From: Rufibacter latericius
GTDB taxonomy: Bacteria > Bacteroidota > Bacteroidia > Cytophagales > Hymenobacteraceae
Direction: 5' to 3'
DNA length: 64,000 nt
NCBI RefSeq assembly: GCF_003721515.1
Contig: NZ_RJJD01000021.1
Location: 1 to 64,000, forward strand
The translations under genes were made by a program, and so were the position numbers. Shown here in pieces: positions 27,376 through 35,405 of this stretch; position 1 is the first letter of the stretch; each line of letters opens with the position of its first letter. The notes under the pieces are model-generated. The model had not been told where the DNA came from, did no database searches, and worked only from the letters and a program-made list of their open reading frames with translations.

Positions 27376-29358
27376 TTACAGGATCTGCAATTCAATACGG
27401 CGGTTAAGCTGCCGGTTTTCTTCTGAGGTGTTTGGCGCCGCAGGTTGGGTCTGGCCGTACCCTTTGGCCTGGAAAATGGAAGCCGGAGCGCCTTTAGACA
27501 CCAGGTATTTCACCACTGCTTTGGCCCTTGCCTCGGAGAGTTTCTGATTCGCGGCGGCTTGGCCCACGTTATCCGTGTGGCCGGCTATTTCCACCTGTAT
27601 CTTAGGATTCGCCTTTAAAAACTGGAAAAGCTTGTCTAACTCCGTCTGTGACTCTGCCCGAAGATCGGCTTTGCCGGTATCAAAAAAAAGGTTGCTCAAT
27701 ACGGCCTTGGCTCCTTTGTTTAGCGGCTGCAAGTAAAAATCCAGCGCCAGCGGAGCCGAAGTGGAGGTGGCGGAGATATGACGGCTTTCCAGTACGTGGC
27801 CCGGGGCGGTCACATACAGGGCGTAACGCTGCTTTTGGTTGACTACAATGGTATAGTCCCCTGATGTTTTATCAGAGCTTACCTGTTGCGAGATCACGCC
27901 TGCAGAATCCAGGTCATAAACCTGCACGGTGGCTTTCAAAGGCTTTTTCGTCTGGGCATCAAAGACGCGGCCTTGGGCAAAAGAAGAGATGGTTTTGCCT
28001 TTCCACAGGTCGGGCACCTCAAACTGCAGCAAAGCCACTTCCACTTTGCCGCCGCCAGCTAATTGGCCGGAGTAATAACCGGTTTTGTTGTCGGGTGAAA
28101 TGAAGATGGAGCTTTCATCACGGTGGGTGTTCAAGGGGTAGCCCATGTTCACGGGAACGCCCCAGCCGTTTTTCTCCCGATTTACCTTAAACAGGTCCAA
28201 ACCGCCCATGCCTTGGAGGCCATCGGTGGCGTAGTACAAGGTGTTTCCGCTGGCATGAAGGAAAGGAGAGTTCTCGCGGCCAGAAGTGTTTACTTTATCG
28301 CCCAGGTTCACGGGGATGCTCCAGTTACCGTCGTCCTGCAGTTTGGTCATCCAGAGGTCTTCACCGCCTTGACCGCCTTTGCGGTCCGAGGCGAAATAGA
28401 TGGTCCGTCCGTCGGCGGAGAGGCTGGGTTGGGAATCCCAGGAACTGGTGTTCACGTTCCGCCCCATGTTCTTGGGTTTGCTCCACTCGTTCCCTTCGCG
28501 GTAGCTGATGTAGAGGTCGCAGGAACCGTAGGAATCCTGGCGGTTGCAGGAGGTAAACACCAGTACGCGGCCATCGCCGGAAAAAGAAGCGGCACCTTCG
28601 TTTAGTTCGGTGTTGATGGCCTCAGAAACCGAGATGGGTGCCTGCCACTGCCCTTCCTTGCGGTAGGCCAGGTACAGGTTTTCATCGTCCTGGGAACCAC
28701 TGCCCTGCCGGGCGGTGAAGAGCAAGGCCTGTTGGTCGGTGGTGAGCACGGGGGAATACTGCAGCTTGAATTGGTTCACACTTTCGCCCAGCGGTTGCGG
28801 CTTGAAATCTACCGGCGTTTTAACGGCTTCCTGAGCAAACTGCACATTATTCAACTGACGGGTAGCATGCTGCGCCTGCCGGCTGCCCTTCTTCCCGAAC
28901 TGCAGGTAATTCTTATAATAAGTTGCGGCCTGGTCGTACTGTCCCCGCTCGAAGGCTAATTCAGCGTAGTTGAAGTAATCGGCTGACCGGCCGGGTAACA
29001 GCGGTAAATGCGCCATGCCTCGGCGGTAAAATTGATAAGCTTCCTCTTCTTTTTGCAGTACCCGGAAAAGGCCCGCAGCCTCCAGATACGCCTCCCCAAA
29101 AGTGGAATCCCGTTTCACCGCTTCCCTGAACGACTCCAAAGCCTTATCAAATTCCCGAGACTTGATGAACTTGATTCCTTCGTCAAAGGCGCTTTGGGCT
29201 TTCTTGTTCGTGGAGCCGCCCGTGGCTTTCTGGGCCACTGCGGGATTCGCGGCACTTTTCTCGCGCTTTGGAGGGTCAAGACCACGGGCCACCTGGCTAT
29301 AAGCTGAAAAGGTCACACCCAGAAAAACAAAAAGGAAAAGCAGCGGGAAACGCGACAT
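27376..29358 (-). CDS. PorE-like OmpA-family T9SS protein
   Basis: A 660-residue envelope protein with a signal peptide (about 1-21). It has TPR repeats (about 50-175), a PD40/WD40-like beta-propeller (about 195-455; repeated 'GxxLYFxSDxxxGxGGxDLW' units), a carboxypeptidase-regulatory-like fold (about 462-545) and a C-terminal OmpA peptidoglycan-binding domain (NLFFDTGKADLR ... GHTDNVG ... LSEARAKAV, about 555-660). This exact order is that of PorE, which ties the type IX secretion machine to peptidoglycan. The Cys lipobox of some family members is not evident. It is co-transcribed with queE (3-nt gap). Confidence 0.8.
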   Translation of the reverse strand: MSRFPLLFLFVFLGVTFSAYSQVARGLDPPKREKSAANPAVAQKATGGSTNKKAQSAFDEGIKFIKSREFDKALESFREAVKRDSTFGEAYLEAAGLFRVLQKEEEAYQFYRRGMAHLPLLPGRSADYFNYAELAFERGQYDQAATYYKNYLQFGKKGSRQAQHATRQLNNVQFAQEAVKTPVDFKPQPLGESVNQFKLQYSPVLTTDQQALLFTARQGSGSQDDENLYLAYRKEGQWQAPISVSEAINTELNEGAASFSGDGRVLVFTSCNRQDSYGSCDLYISYREGNEWSKPKNMGRNVNTSSWDSQPSLSADGRTIYFASDRKGGQGGEDLWMTKLQDDGNWSIPVNLGDKVNTSGRENSPFLHASGNTLYYATDGLQGMGGLDLFKVNREKNGWGVPVNMGYPLNTHRDESSIFISPDNKTGYYSGQLAGGGKVEVALLQFEVPDLWKGKTISSFAQGRVFDAQTKKPLKATVQVYDLDSAGVISQQVSSDKTSGDYTIVVNQKQRYALYVTAPGHVLESRHISATSTSAPLALDFYLQPLNKGAKAVLSNLFFDTGKADLRAESQTELDKLFQFLKANPKIQVEIAGHTDNVGQAAANQKLSEARAKAVVKYLVSKGAPASIFQAKGYGQTQPAAPNTSEENRQLNRRIELQIL

Positions 29359-29361
29359 GGG

Positions 29362-30015
29362 CTACGGGATATTCAGGAATTTATGGGTTTGCAACGAAAT
29401 CCGCCACTTGGGGTTACTTTTCACATACTCCACAATCTGCGGCATCATCTGGTCGGCTTTGCTCCACTCGGGTTGCAGGTACAGGCGGGTTTCAGGTCCT
29501 ACCATGGCGGCATGCTCCTCGGCCCAGGCAAAATCACTTTTGTTGAAGACAATCACCTTCAGCTCACCGGCGTGGGGCAACACACTGGGGTGCGGTCCCT
29601 TGAACTTCTTGGGTGACAAACAAATCCAGTCCCACTGACCACTCAAGGGGTACGCCCCCGAGGTTTCAATGAACGTCTGGATGCCGCGTTTATGCAACTC
29701 AGTTGTAAGGTAGTCCAGGTTATAAAGCAGGGGCTCGCCGCCGGTCACCACCACCGCTTTTCCAGGGTACTGCTCCGCTTGCTGCACAATCCAATCAGTA
29801 TCGGTGAGTGGGTGCAGGTTGGCATCCCAGGATTCTTTCACATCGCACCAATGGCACCCGATGTCGCAGCCACCCAACCGGATGAAATAGGCGGCTTTGC
29901 CCGTATGGTAGCCTTCCCCCTGAATGGTGTAGAAATGTTCCATCAAAGGCAGTTTGGTCCCGTCTTTAGGAACCGTGTGCACCGAGGCAATTTTAATATC
30001 TAAGCTAGCTTCCAA
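29362..30015 (-). CDS. queE: 7-carboxy-7-deazaguanine synthase
   Basis: A 217-residue radical SAM enzyme converting 6-carboxy-tetrahydropterin to 7-carboxy-7-deazaguanine on the way to queuosine in tRNA. The cluster motif is C-x3-C-x2-C in GGCDIGCHWCD, preceded by the family's YTIQGEGYHTGKAAYFIRLGGC; the SAM-binding VVVTGGEPLL follows. The short-form core (compact relative to other radical SAM enzymes) is usual for QueE. No other que genes adjoin it. The downstream porE-like gene is translated after 3 nt, an operon without an evident shared pathway. Confidence 0.95.
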   Translation of the reverse strand: MEASLDIKIASVHTVPKDGTKLPLMEHFYTIQGEGYHTGKAAYFIRLGGCDIGCHWCDVKESWDANLHPLTDTDWIVQQAEQYPGKAVVVTGGEPLLYNLDYLTTELHKRGIQTFIETSGAYPLSGQWDWICLSPKKFKGPHPSVLPHAGELKVIVFNKSDFAWAEEHAAMVGPETRLYLQPEWSKADQMMPQIVEYVKSNPKWRISLQTHKFLNIP

Positions 30016-30036
30016 AATTCTTAACGTAATACTAAT

Positions 30037-30077
30037 CCGCTTTAGGACTGGTTTTCAGAAAACAGCCTCTAAACGGG
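30037..30077. repeat. dispersed palindrome in queE 5' region
   Basis: CCGCTTTAGGACTGGTTTT and AAAACAGCCTCTAAACGGG around CAG. It lies between the queE -7 box and its start codon, so it may be in the mRNA leader. Confidence 0.65.
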
Positions 30078-30161
30078 TAAGGGTTATATAAAGCCAACAA
30101 GCGATTTCCCTGATAAGTTGCCGTTCTGGCACGCTTTGCGGGAACCCTCTTGCCGAAAACG

Positions 30162-30169
30162 CAAAGGTA
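30162..30169 (-). promoter_or_regulatory. -7 box TACCTTTG of queE-porE operon
   Basis: Exact TAnnTTTG match, 147 nt before queE, leaving a leader that contains one palindrome copy. Confidence 0.5.
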
Positions 30170-30285
30170 ACCATTCCATCCCAGATTGCGCGCCCTGCCT
30201 TTTTGGAGGATGTTGACCTAAAGAATAAAGATTTTTCATCTTTTTAGCCGATTCTTTCAAAACATTTTAGATATTGGCGACACCA

Positions 30286-30408
30286 ATGGCTAAAACTCTC
30301 AACATAGTATCTCCGGTACTTTCTTCTTTCCCAGAAGAAACGGCTACGTGTGTTTTGGCTACCTCCATTTCTACAGGTATTATCACCATTACCCCTCCGG
30401 GGGTATAG
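30286..30408 (+). CDS. threonine operon leader peptide (Thr/Ile-rich)
   Basis: A 40-codon frame (ATG 30286, TAG 30406) in the leader of the threonine operon. It contains 7 Thr and 5 Ile codons, and its end reads ATSISTGIITITPPGV. This matches the logic of the E. coli thrL leader (Thr/Ile-rich), where ribosome stalling on scarce charged tRNA prevents termination. It is followed within 100 nt by competing hairpins and then by the aspartate kinase gene. Its sequence differs from proteobacterial thrL, so it is an analogous control element. Confidence 0.75.
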   Translation: MAKTLNIVSPVLSSFPEETATCVLATSISTGIITITPPGV

Positions 30409-30429
30409 CTGCACATATCGTCCGTTTCT

Positions 30430-30467
30430 AAGGCCAAAATATATTGGCTTCTTCGGCCTTGTGGCCG
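30430..30467 (+). promoter_or_regulatory. candidate threonine attenuator stems
   Basis: Three mutually exclusive pairings are visible after the leader peptide: GCCAA/TTGGC (30433-37 with 30444-48), AAGGCC/GGCCTT (30430-35 with 30455-60) and CGGCC/GGCCG (30454-58 with 30463-67). The downstream T-run is weak, so the exact terminator stem is uncertain. Confidence 0.5.
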
Positions 30468-30509
30468 GAAATCATCGTAGAATTAACGTTTTCCTTAACG
30501 CCTGACCTC

Positions 30510-31913
30510 ATGCTGGTTATGAAATTTGGAGGCACCTCTGTGGCCAACGCCGGTGCTATCCGTCAACTGATCTCCATTGTCCGGGAGAAAAACAACCCCA
30601 GAATGCTGGTGGTGGTCTCGGCCATGTCCAAAGTCACCGATCTGCTCATCAGCCTTTACCAACAAGCCGCGGGCCATGATGCCGCTTACCTTGATCTGAT
30701 TACCCAACTGGAAGCCAAACACATGGAAGCCATTGAAGACCTGGTTCCTATGAGCCAGCAGATTGAGATCAAAGGCCGTATCAAGATGATCTTTCGGGAA
30801 CTGGAAGACGTTTGCCGCGGCATTTACCTGCTGGACGAGCTCAGCGACAACACCAAAGCCCGCGTCATGGCCTACGGCGAGCGCCTTTCCTCCGCCATCG
30901 TGTCGGTGGCGTTTCAGCACCACGGCCTTCCTAACACCCTGGTAGACAGCCGCGATTACATCATCACCGATACTACTTACCTCAACGCCAAGGTAAACCT
31001 GAAAGCCACCTACGCACAGATGCAGGACTTGCCGCAGGTTGAATTGATTGTGGCACCCGGCTTTATCTCGCGCTCCGCGGATGGCAAAACCACCGTTTTG
31101 GGCCGGGGTGGCTCCGATTACACCGCTTCTTTGTATGCGGCCGCTTTACAGGCCGAGGCCCTGGAAATCTGGTCAGACGTGGATGGCATGTACACCACCG
31201 ATCCCCGTAAAGCGGCCGCAGCCTATTCTATTGAGGAACTCAGCTACGAAGAAGCCATGGAACTGGCGTATTTCGGGGCAAAGGTATTGTACCCTCCTAC
31301 CATCGCGCCGCTCGTTTCGGCCAAGATTCCGCTGGTGCTCAAGAACACCTTCAACCCTAGCCACAAAGGAACCTTAATTACGGCCAATCCCGCTCCTAGT
31401 CAGCAGAACGTAAAAGGCATCTCCTGCATTGACCACATTGCGGTGCTCACGGTAAGCGGTAGCGGCATGGTGGGTGTGCCGGGGGTGGCCATGCGCCTGT
31501 TCAAAGCCGTGGCTTTGGAGTGCATCAACATCTACTTTATCACGCAGTCTTCCTCAGAGCAGAGCATCACCATAGGCCTGGCCGAAGCCGAAGGAGAGAA
31601 AGCGGTTCAGGCCATTTCCCAGGAATTCTCCGATGACATTTCGCAGGGATTGTTGAACCCAGTCAGCCTAGAGACACCCATGAGCATTGTGGCCCTGGTA
31701 GGCAACGGCATGATCCAGCAACCCGGTATTGCGGGCAAGGCGTTCTCTCTTTTAGGCGATCACCAGATTAACATCAGGGCTATTGCGCAGGGCGCCACGG
31801 AGCGCATCATCTCCGTCGTCTTGAATACCAACGATGCCCACCGGGCCGTAAACCTGCTCCACGATTGCTTCTTTGTCTCAACCCCAGAACCCTCGGCCGC
31901 CACTTTGGCCTAA
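30510..31913 (+). CDS. aspartate kinase
   Basis: A 467-residue monofunctional aspartate kinase, phosphorylating aspartate at the start of Thr/Lys/Met synthesis. The N-terminal KFGGTSVANAGAIRQL, the middle TVLGRGGSDYTAS and DVDGMYTTDPR are the kinase signatures. Two ACT domains follow (about 300-460; SGSGMVGVPGVAMRLF and LVGNGMIQQPGIAGKAF), the usual sites for amino-acid feedback. In many Bacteroidota the first gene of this operon is a kinase-homoserine dehydrogenase fusion; here the dehydrogenase half is absent. The frame opens at 30444, but the protein should start at ATG 30510 (MLVMKFGG), after the attenuator region. Confidence 0.92.
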   Translation: MLVMKFGGTSVANAGAIRQLISIVREKNNPRMLVVVSAMSKVTDLLISLYQQAAGHDAAYLDLITQLEAKHMEAIEDLVPMSQQIEIKGRIKMIFRELEDVCRGIYLLDELSDNTKARVMAYGERLSSAIVSVAFQHHGLPNTLVDSRDYIITDTTYLNAKVNLKATYAQMQDLPQVELIVAPGFISRSADGKTTVLGRGGSDYTASLYAAALQAEALEIWSDVDGMYTTDPRKAAAAYSIEELSYEEAMELAYFGAKVLYPPTIAPLVSAKIPLVLKNTFNPSHKGTLITANPAPSQQNVKGISCIDHIAVLTVSGSGMVGVPGVAMRLFKAVALECINIYFITQSSSEQSITIGLAEAEGEKAVQAISQEFSDDISQGLLNPVSLETPMSIVALVGNGMIQQPGIAGKAFSLLGDHQINIRAIAQGATERIISVVLNTNDAHRAVNLLHDCFFVSTPEPSAATLA

Positions 31914-31923
31914 ATCTTTTATT

Positions 31924-32889
31924 ATGGATAATTCTACTTTTGTCAAGGCCTATGCTCCCGCTACCGTAGCCAACGTGTGTTGCGGCTTTGACGTGCTGGG
32001 GTTTGCCTTAGACCAGCCCGGCGATGAAGTATGGGCCCGGAAATCAGAAACCCCCGGTATCACCATCTCTGACATTCAGGGCATAGAAAACCTGTCCTTT
32101 GACCCGAAGGAAAACGTGATTGGCGTGGTGGCCCAGAAGATGCTGGACACCTTAGGTGTTTCTACCGGAATAGAACTGCAGTTGCACAAAGGCATGCCGG
32201 TGGGCAGCGGATTGGGCAGCAGTGCCGCCAGTTCCGCCGCCGCCGCTTTCGCCGTGAATGAATTGCTGGGTTCCCCGTTCTCCACCCAGGATTTGGTGGT
32301 CTTCGCCATGGAAGGCGAACGTAAAGCCTCTGGCTCTGCCCACGCCGATAATGTGGCTCCTTCCCTCTTGGGCGGCTTTGTGCTGGTGCGCGACTATGAC
32401 CCGCTAGACGTGGTGCCCCTAGGTGTGCCTTTGGAGTTGTACTGCACCATCCTGTATCCGCAGATTGAACTCAAAACCTCGCTTTCCCGCAGTATTCTCA
32501 AGCAAGAGATTCCTTTAAATAAAGGCATCCGGCAGTGGGGCAACCTAGCGGGTTTAATGGCCGGTTTGCTGAAAAAGGACTATAATCTGATTGGCCGCAG
32601 CCTGCACGATGAAATCTTTGAACCCGAGCGTTCGGTGCTCATTCCCTTGTTTAAACAAGTAAAAGCGGCTGCAATTGAGGCTGGGGCATTAGGCGGTGGT
32701 ATTTCCGGTTCGGGACCTTCCATCTTCGCGTTGTCTGCTTCTTTGGAAAAAGCCCAAGCGGTGAAAGAAGCCATGGAAGCTATCTACGCCGGAAGCGGCA
32801 TTGAAACCAAAACGTACGTATCTCAGGTGCCAGAACAAGGTGTTCGCCTGGTGGCCCAATCAACTTTCCAACCTGTCTTGCCTCTATGA
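31924..32889 (+). CDS. thrB: homoserine kinase
   Basis: A 321-residue GHMP-family kinase converting homoserine to O-phosphohomoserine. The ATP loop MPVGSGLGSSAASSAAAA (about residues 90-107) and the C-terminal GGGISGSGPSIFAL are the GHMP motifs; the N-terminal YAPATVANVCCGFDVLGFAL is typical of ThrB. The frame extends to 31873 inside the kinase gene, but ATG 31924, 10 nt after the aspartate kinase stop, is the natural start. Its stop overlaps the thrC start by 4 nt. Confidence 0.95.
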   Translation: MDNSTFVKAYAPATVANVCCGFDVLGFALDQPGDEVWARKSETPGITISDIQGIENLSFDPKENVIGVVAQKMLDTLGVSTGIELQLHKGMPVGSGLGSSAASSAAAAFAVNELLGSPFSTQDLVVFAMEGERKASGSAHADNVAPSLLGGFVLVRDYDPLDVVPLGVPLELYCTILYPQIELKTSLSRSILKQEIPLNKGIRQWGNLAGLMAGLLKKDYNLIGRSLHDEIFEPERSVLIPLFKQVKAAAIEAGALGGGISGSGPSIFALSASLEKAQAVKEAMEAIYAGSGIETKTYVSQVPEQGVRLVAQSTFQPVLPL

Positions 32890-34205
32890 ACTACTACAGC
32901 ACCAACGACTACTCCTCAGAGATGAGTTTCAAGGAAGCGGTCATCAAAGGCCTTCCCCGAGACAAAGGACTTTTCTTTCCGCGGGAAATTCCAACGCTAG
33001 GCGAAGACTTTTTTGAGTCGCTTCCCTCTCTTTCATTGCCTGAGATAGCCTTCGAAGTTCTGCAACCGTATGTCACCCCAGATATTTCTCCGGATGACCT
33101 CAGGAAAATTTGCGCTGAGGTGTTCACCTTTCCTATTCCCCTGGTGGAGGTAGAAAAAGACATCTATTCTTTGGAACTCTTCCACGGACCCACCTGCGCC
33201 TTCAAAGACGTAGGCGCCCGGTTTATGTCGCGCTGTTTACAGGCCTTCGCCGAGCCGGACCGACCAGTAACGGTGTTGGTGGCCACATCCGGTGACACAG
33301 GCAGTGCGGTAGCCAACGGTTTCCTGGGTTTAGACAACATTGACGTGGTAGTGGTGTACCCCCAGTTTGGCGTGAGCGAAATCCAGGAAATGCAGTTCAC
33401 TACGCTGGGCCAGAACACCAGCGCGGTAGGGATTGAAGGCACGTTTGACGATTGCCAGACCCTTGTTAAACAAGCCTTTTCAGACGAGGAGTTAAACCAG
33501 AAGAGGAACCTGTCTTCGGCCAATTCCATCAACGTGGCGCGGTGGTTACCCCAGATGGTCTACTACTTCTACGCTTGGGGACAATGGAAAAAACTAAACC
33601 CAGAAGCGGAGCAAGTCACCATCTCGGTGCCCAGCGGAAACTTCGGGAATCTGGCGGCTGGCCTTTTGGCCCGACAAATGGGTCTGCCGGTCACCTATTT
33701 TGTGGCGGCCACTAACCGCAACAAGATTGTTCCCGATTATTTGGAGTCGGGTGTGTACACCCCTGCTCCCTCGGTGTGCACCATTGCCAATGCCATGGAC
33801 GTGGGTAGCCCTAATAACTTCCCACGGATCCAAGAGCTTTTCGGGCATAACCTGGAAAACCTGCAGAAAGTAGTCAAAGGTTTCTGGGCCGATGACGAGG
33901 AAATCAAAGACACCATCAAACAGGTGCATCAGGAAACAGGCTATATGTTAGACCCGCACGGGGCAGTTGGGTACTTAAGCCTACGGCAGTTGCTTCCTGA
34001 ACTGAAAACGCCCGGTATTTTCCTGGAAACCGCGCATCCGGCTAAGTTCAAGAAAAGCATGGAAGAAGTTTTGGGGCAGGAAATTGAGTTACCGGAGCAG
34101 TTAAAGGTTTTCCAGGGAAGGCAGAAACAGGTAACTGATATGCCAAATGACTTTGACGGGTTTAAACTGCTCTTAATGCAGAAACACAAAGAAGGAACAT
34201 TGTAG
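32886..34205 (+). CDS. thrC: threonine synthase
   Basis: A 439-residue PLP enzyme making threonine from O-phosphohomoserine. The PLP lysine lies in HGPTCAFKDVGARFM, the phosphate loop is VATSGDTGSAVANGF, and substrate-binding NSINVARWLPQMVYYF and SVPSGNFGNLAAGLL follow. It fits the ~430-residue bacterial/fungal-type ThrC. ATGA overlap with thrB couples translation. The operon ends in a palindrome copy plus a hairpin terminator. Confidence 0.95.
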   Translation: MNYYSTNDYSSEMSFKEAVIKGLPRDKGLFFPREIPTLGEDFFESLPSLSLPEIAFEVLQPYVTPDISPDDLRKICAEVFTFPIPLVEVEKDIYSLELFHGPTCAFKDVGARFMSRCLQAFAEPDRPVTVLVATSGDTGSAVANGFLGLDNIDVVVVYPQFGVSEIQEMQFTTLGQNTSAVGIEGTFDDCQTLVKQAFSDEELNQKRNLSSANSINVARWLPQMVYYFYAWGQWKKLNPEAEQVTISVPSGNFGNLAAGLLARQMGLPVTYFVAATNRNKIVPDYLESGVYTPAPSVCTIANAMDVGSPNNFPRIQELFGHNLENLQKVVKGFWADDEEIKDTIKQVHQETGYMLDPHGAVGYLSLRQLLPELKTPGIFLETAHPAKFKKSMEEVLGQEIELPEQLKVFQGRQKQVTDMPNDFDGFKLLLMQKHKEGTL

Positions 34206-34243
34206 CCTTTTAGGGCCGTTTTTCCAGAAACAGCCTGAAAGCA
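34206..34243. repeat. dispersed palindrome directly after thrC stop
   Basis: CCTTTTAGGGCCGTTTTT and AGAAACAGCCTGAAAGC; begins at the base after the thrC stop codon, and a separate terminator follows immediately. Confidence 0.65.
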
Positions 34244-34244
34244 G

Positions 34245-34280
34245 AAAAGCCCCATCTACTTATATATAGTTGGGGCTTTT
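34245..34280 (+). terminator. terminator of the threonine operon
   Basis: AAAAGCCCCA (34245-34254) pairs with TGGGGCTTTT (34271-34280); a TTTCTTTT tract follows. It may also serve folD on the other strand. Confidence 0.75.
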
Positions 34281-34297
34281 TCTTTTAGTGAGTAGAA

Positions 34298-35179
34298 TTA
34301 AGAATACACTTCTTTTTTAGCAGCGCGCAAGGTGTTCTTCAACAACATGGAGATGGTTAGGGGGCCAACGCCACCGGGTACCGGGGTGATGTAACTGCAC
34401 TTGGGAGCCACGTTATCAAAATCAACGTCGCCGCGCAGGCGCCAGCCTCTTTCGCGGGTGGCATCGTTGACGCGGGTGGTGCCTACGTCAATTACTACAG
34501 CGCCTTCTTTCACCATGTCTTCGGTGATGAGGCCGGGCTTGCCGACGGCTACAATCAGAATATCCGCCTGGCGGGTATGGGAAGCTAAGTCAACGGTATT
34601 GCGGTGGCAGATGGTGACGGTGGCTTCGCCGGGAATGGTGCATTTGCTCATCAAGATGCTGATGGGCGTGCCTACAATATTGCTTCGGCCTACCACCACG
34701 CAGTGTTTGCCTTTGGTGTCAATGTTGTAGCGTTCCAGCAACTGCATGATGCCGTACGGGGTGGCGGGTAGATAGGCGGGCAAACCGGCGACCATGCGGC
34801 CCACGTTCACGGGATGGAAACCGTCTACGTCTTTTTTGTAGTCCATTACTTCAAGCACTTTGTCTGGACTGATGTGCTTGGGAAGCGGCAACTGGACAAT
34901 CAATCCGTCAATTTCTGCGTCTTCGTTGATTTCCTTGATCTTGGTCAGGAGTTCTTCTTCGGTGATGTCAGTTTCATAGTGCAGCAAGGTAGAGGCAAAA
35001 CCTACGCGCTCACAGGCAATCACTTTGTTGTTGACATACGTCATTGAACCTCCGTCCTGGCCCACTAGAATAGCGGCTAAGTGAGGTACCTTTCCACCTT
35101 GTGCTTTGATTTCGGCCACTTCTGCGGCAATCTCCTGTTGGATTGCTTCAGAGGTTTTCTTTCCGTCTAAAAGGGTCAT
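34298..35179 (-). CDS. folD: methylenetetrahydrofolate dehydrogenase/cyclohydrolase
   Basis: A 293-residue bifunctional FolD interconverting 5,10-methylene-, methenyl- and 10-formyl-tetrahydrofolate with NADP+. Visible motifs are [16 protein letters not shown] (Tyr and Lys of the active site), [26 protein letters not shown], the Rossmann loop [13 protein letters not shown] and the C-terminal [16 protein letters not shown]. Start set at ATG 35179 ([13 protein letters not shown]), the family's normal N-terminus; the open frame to 35281 adds an unrelated 34 residues and overlaps the promoter. Confidence 0.96.
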   Translation of the reverse strand: MTLLDGKKTSEAIQQEIAAEVAEIKAQGGKVPHLAAILVGQDGGSMTYVNNKVIACERVGFASTLLHYETDITEEELLTKIKEINEDAEIDGLIVQLPLPKHISPDKVLEVMDYKKDVDGFHPVNVGRMVAGLPAYLPATPYGIMQLLERYNIDTKGKHCVVVGRSNIVGTPISILMSKCTIPGEATVTICHRNTVDLASHTRQADILIVAVGKPGLITEDMVKEGAVVIDVGTTRVNDATRERGWRLRGDVDFDNVAPKCSYITPVPGGVGPLTISMLLKNTLRAAKKEVYS

Positions 35180-35210
35180 GGGTACGAGAAATGAGAGATG
35201 ATACAAGGCG

Positions 35211-35218
35211 CAAAAGTA
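35211..35218 (-). promoter_or_regulatory. -7 box TACTTTTG of folD
   Basis: Exact TAnnTTTG match 31 nt before ATG 35179, supporting that start choice. Confidence 0.55.
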
Positions 35219-35240
35219 CAAGCCATTAGGGAAAGTGCCT

Positions 35241-35279
35241 CGGGTTTTTGGAGTTATTTCCCAGAAACTACTATGAAAC
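35241..35279. repeat. dispersed palindrome, very degenerate copy
   Basis: CGGGTTTTTGGAGTTATTT and AGAAACTACTATGAAAC; recognisable only by spacing, the centre CCCAGAAA and the outer AAAC. Confidence 0.35.
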
Positions 35280-35343
35280 AAACTTCCTCTTCTTTTCCTC
35301 CTACGCTGGCGTTAAAACCTGCTATTGCCTTCGCCTGAAAGCA

Positions 35344-35377
35344 TTTAGGGCCTGGTTTTAAGAAACCAGGCCCTAAA
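35344..35377. repeat. dispersed palindrome, perfect copy
   Basis: TTTAGGGCCTGGTTT and AAACCAGGCCCTAAA, 15-bp perfect stem, TAAG loop. It is downstream of emrB (minus strand) and can act as its terminator. Confidence 0.8.
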
Positions 35378-35405
35378 CAGGATATGCAATGAATTGGAAG
35401 TTCGG

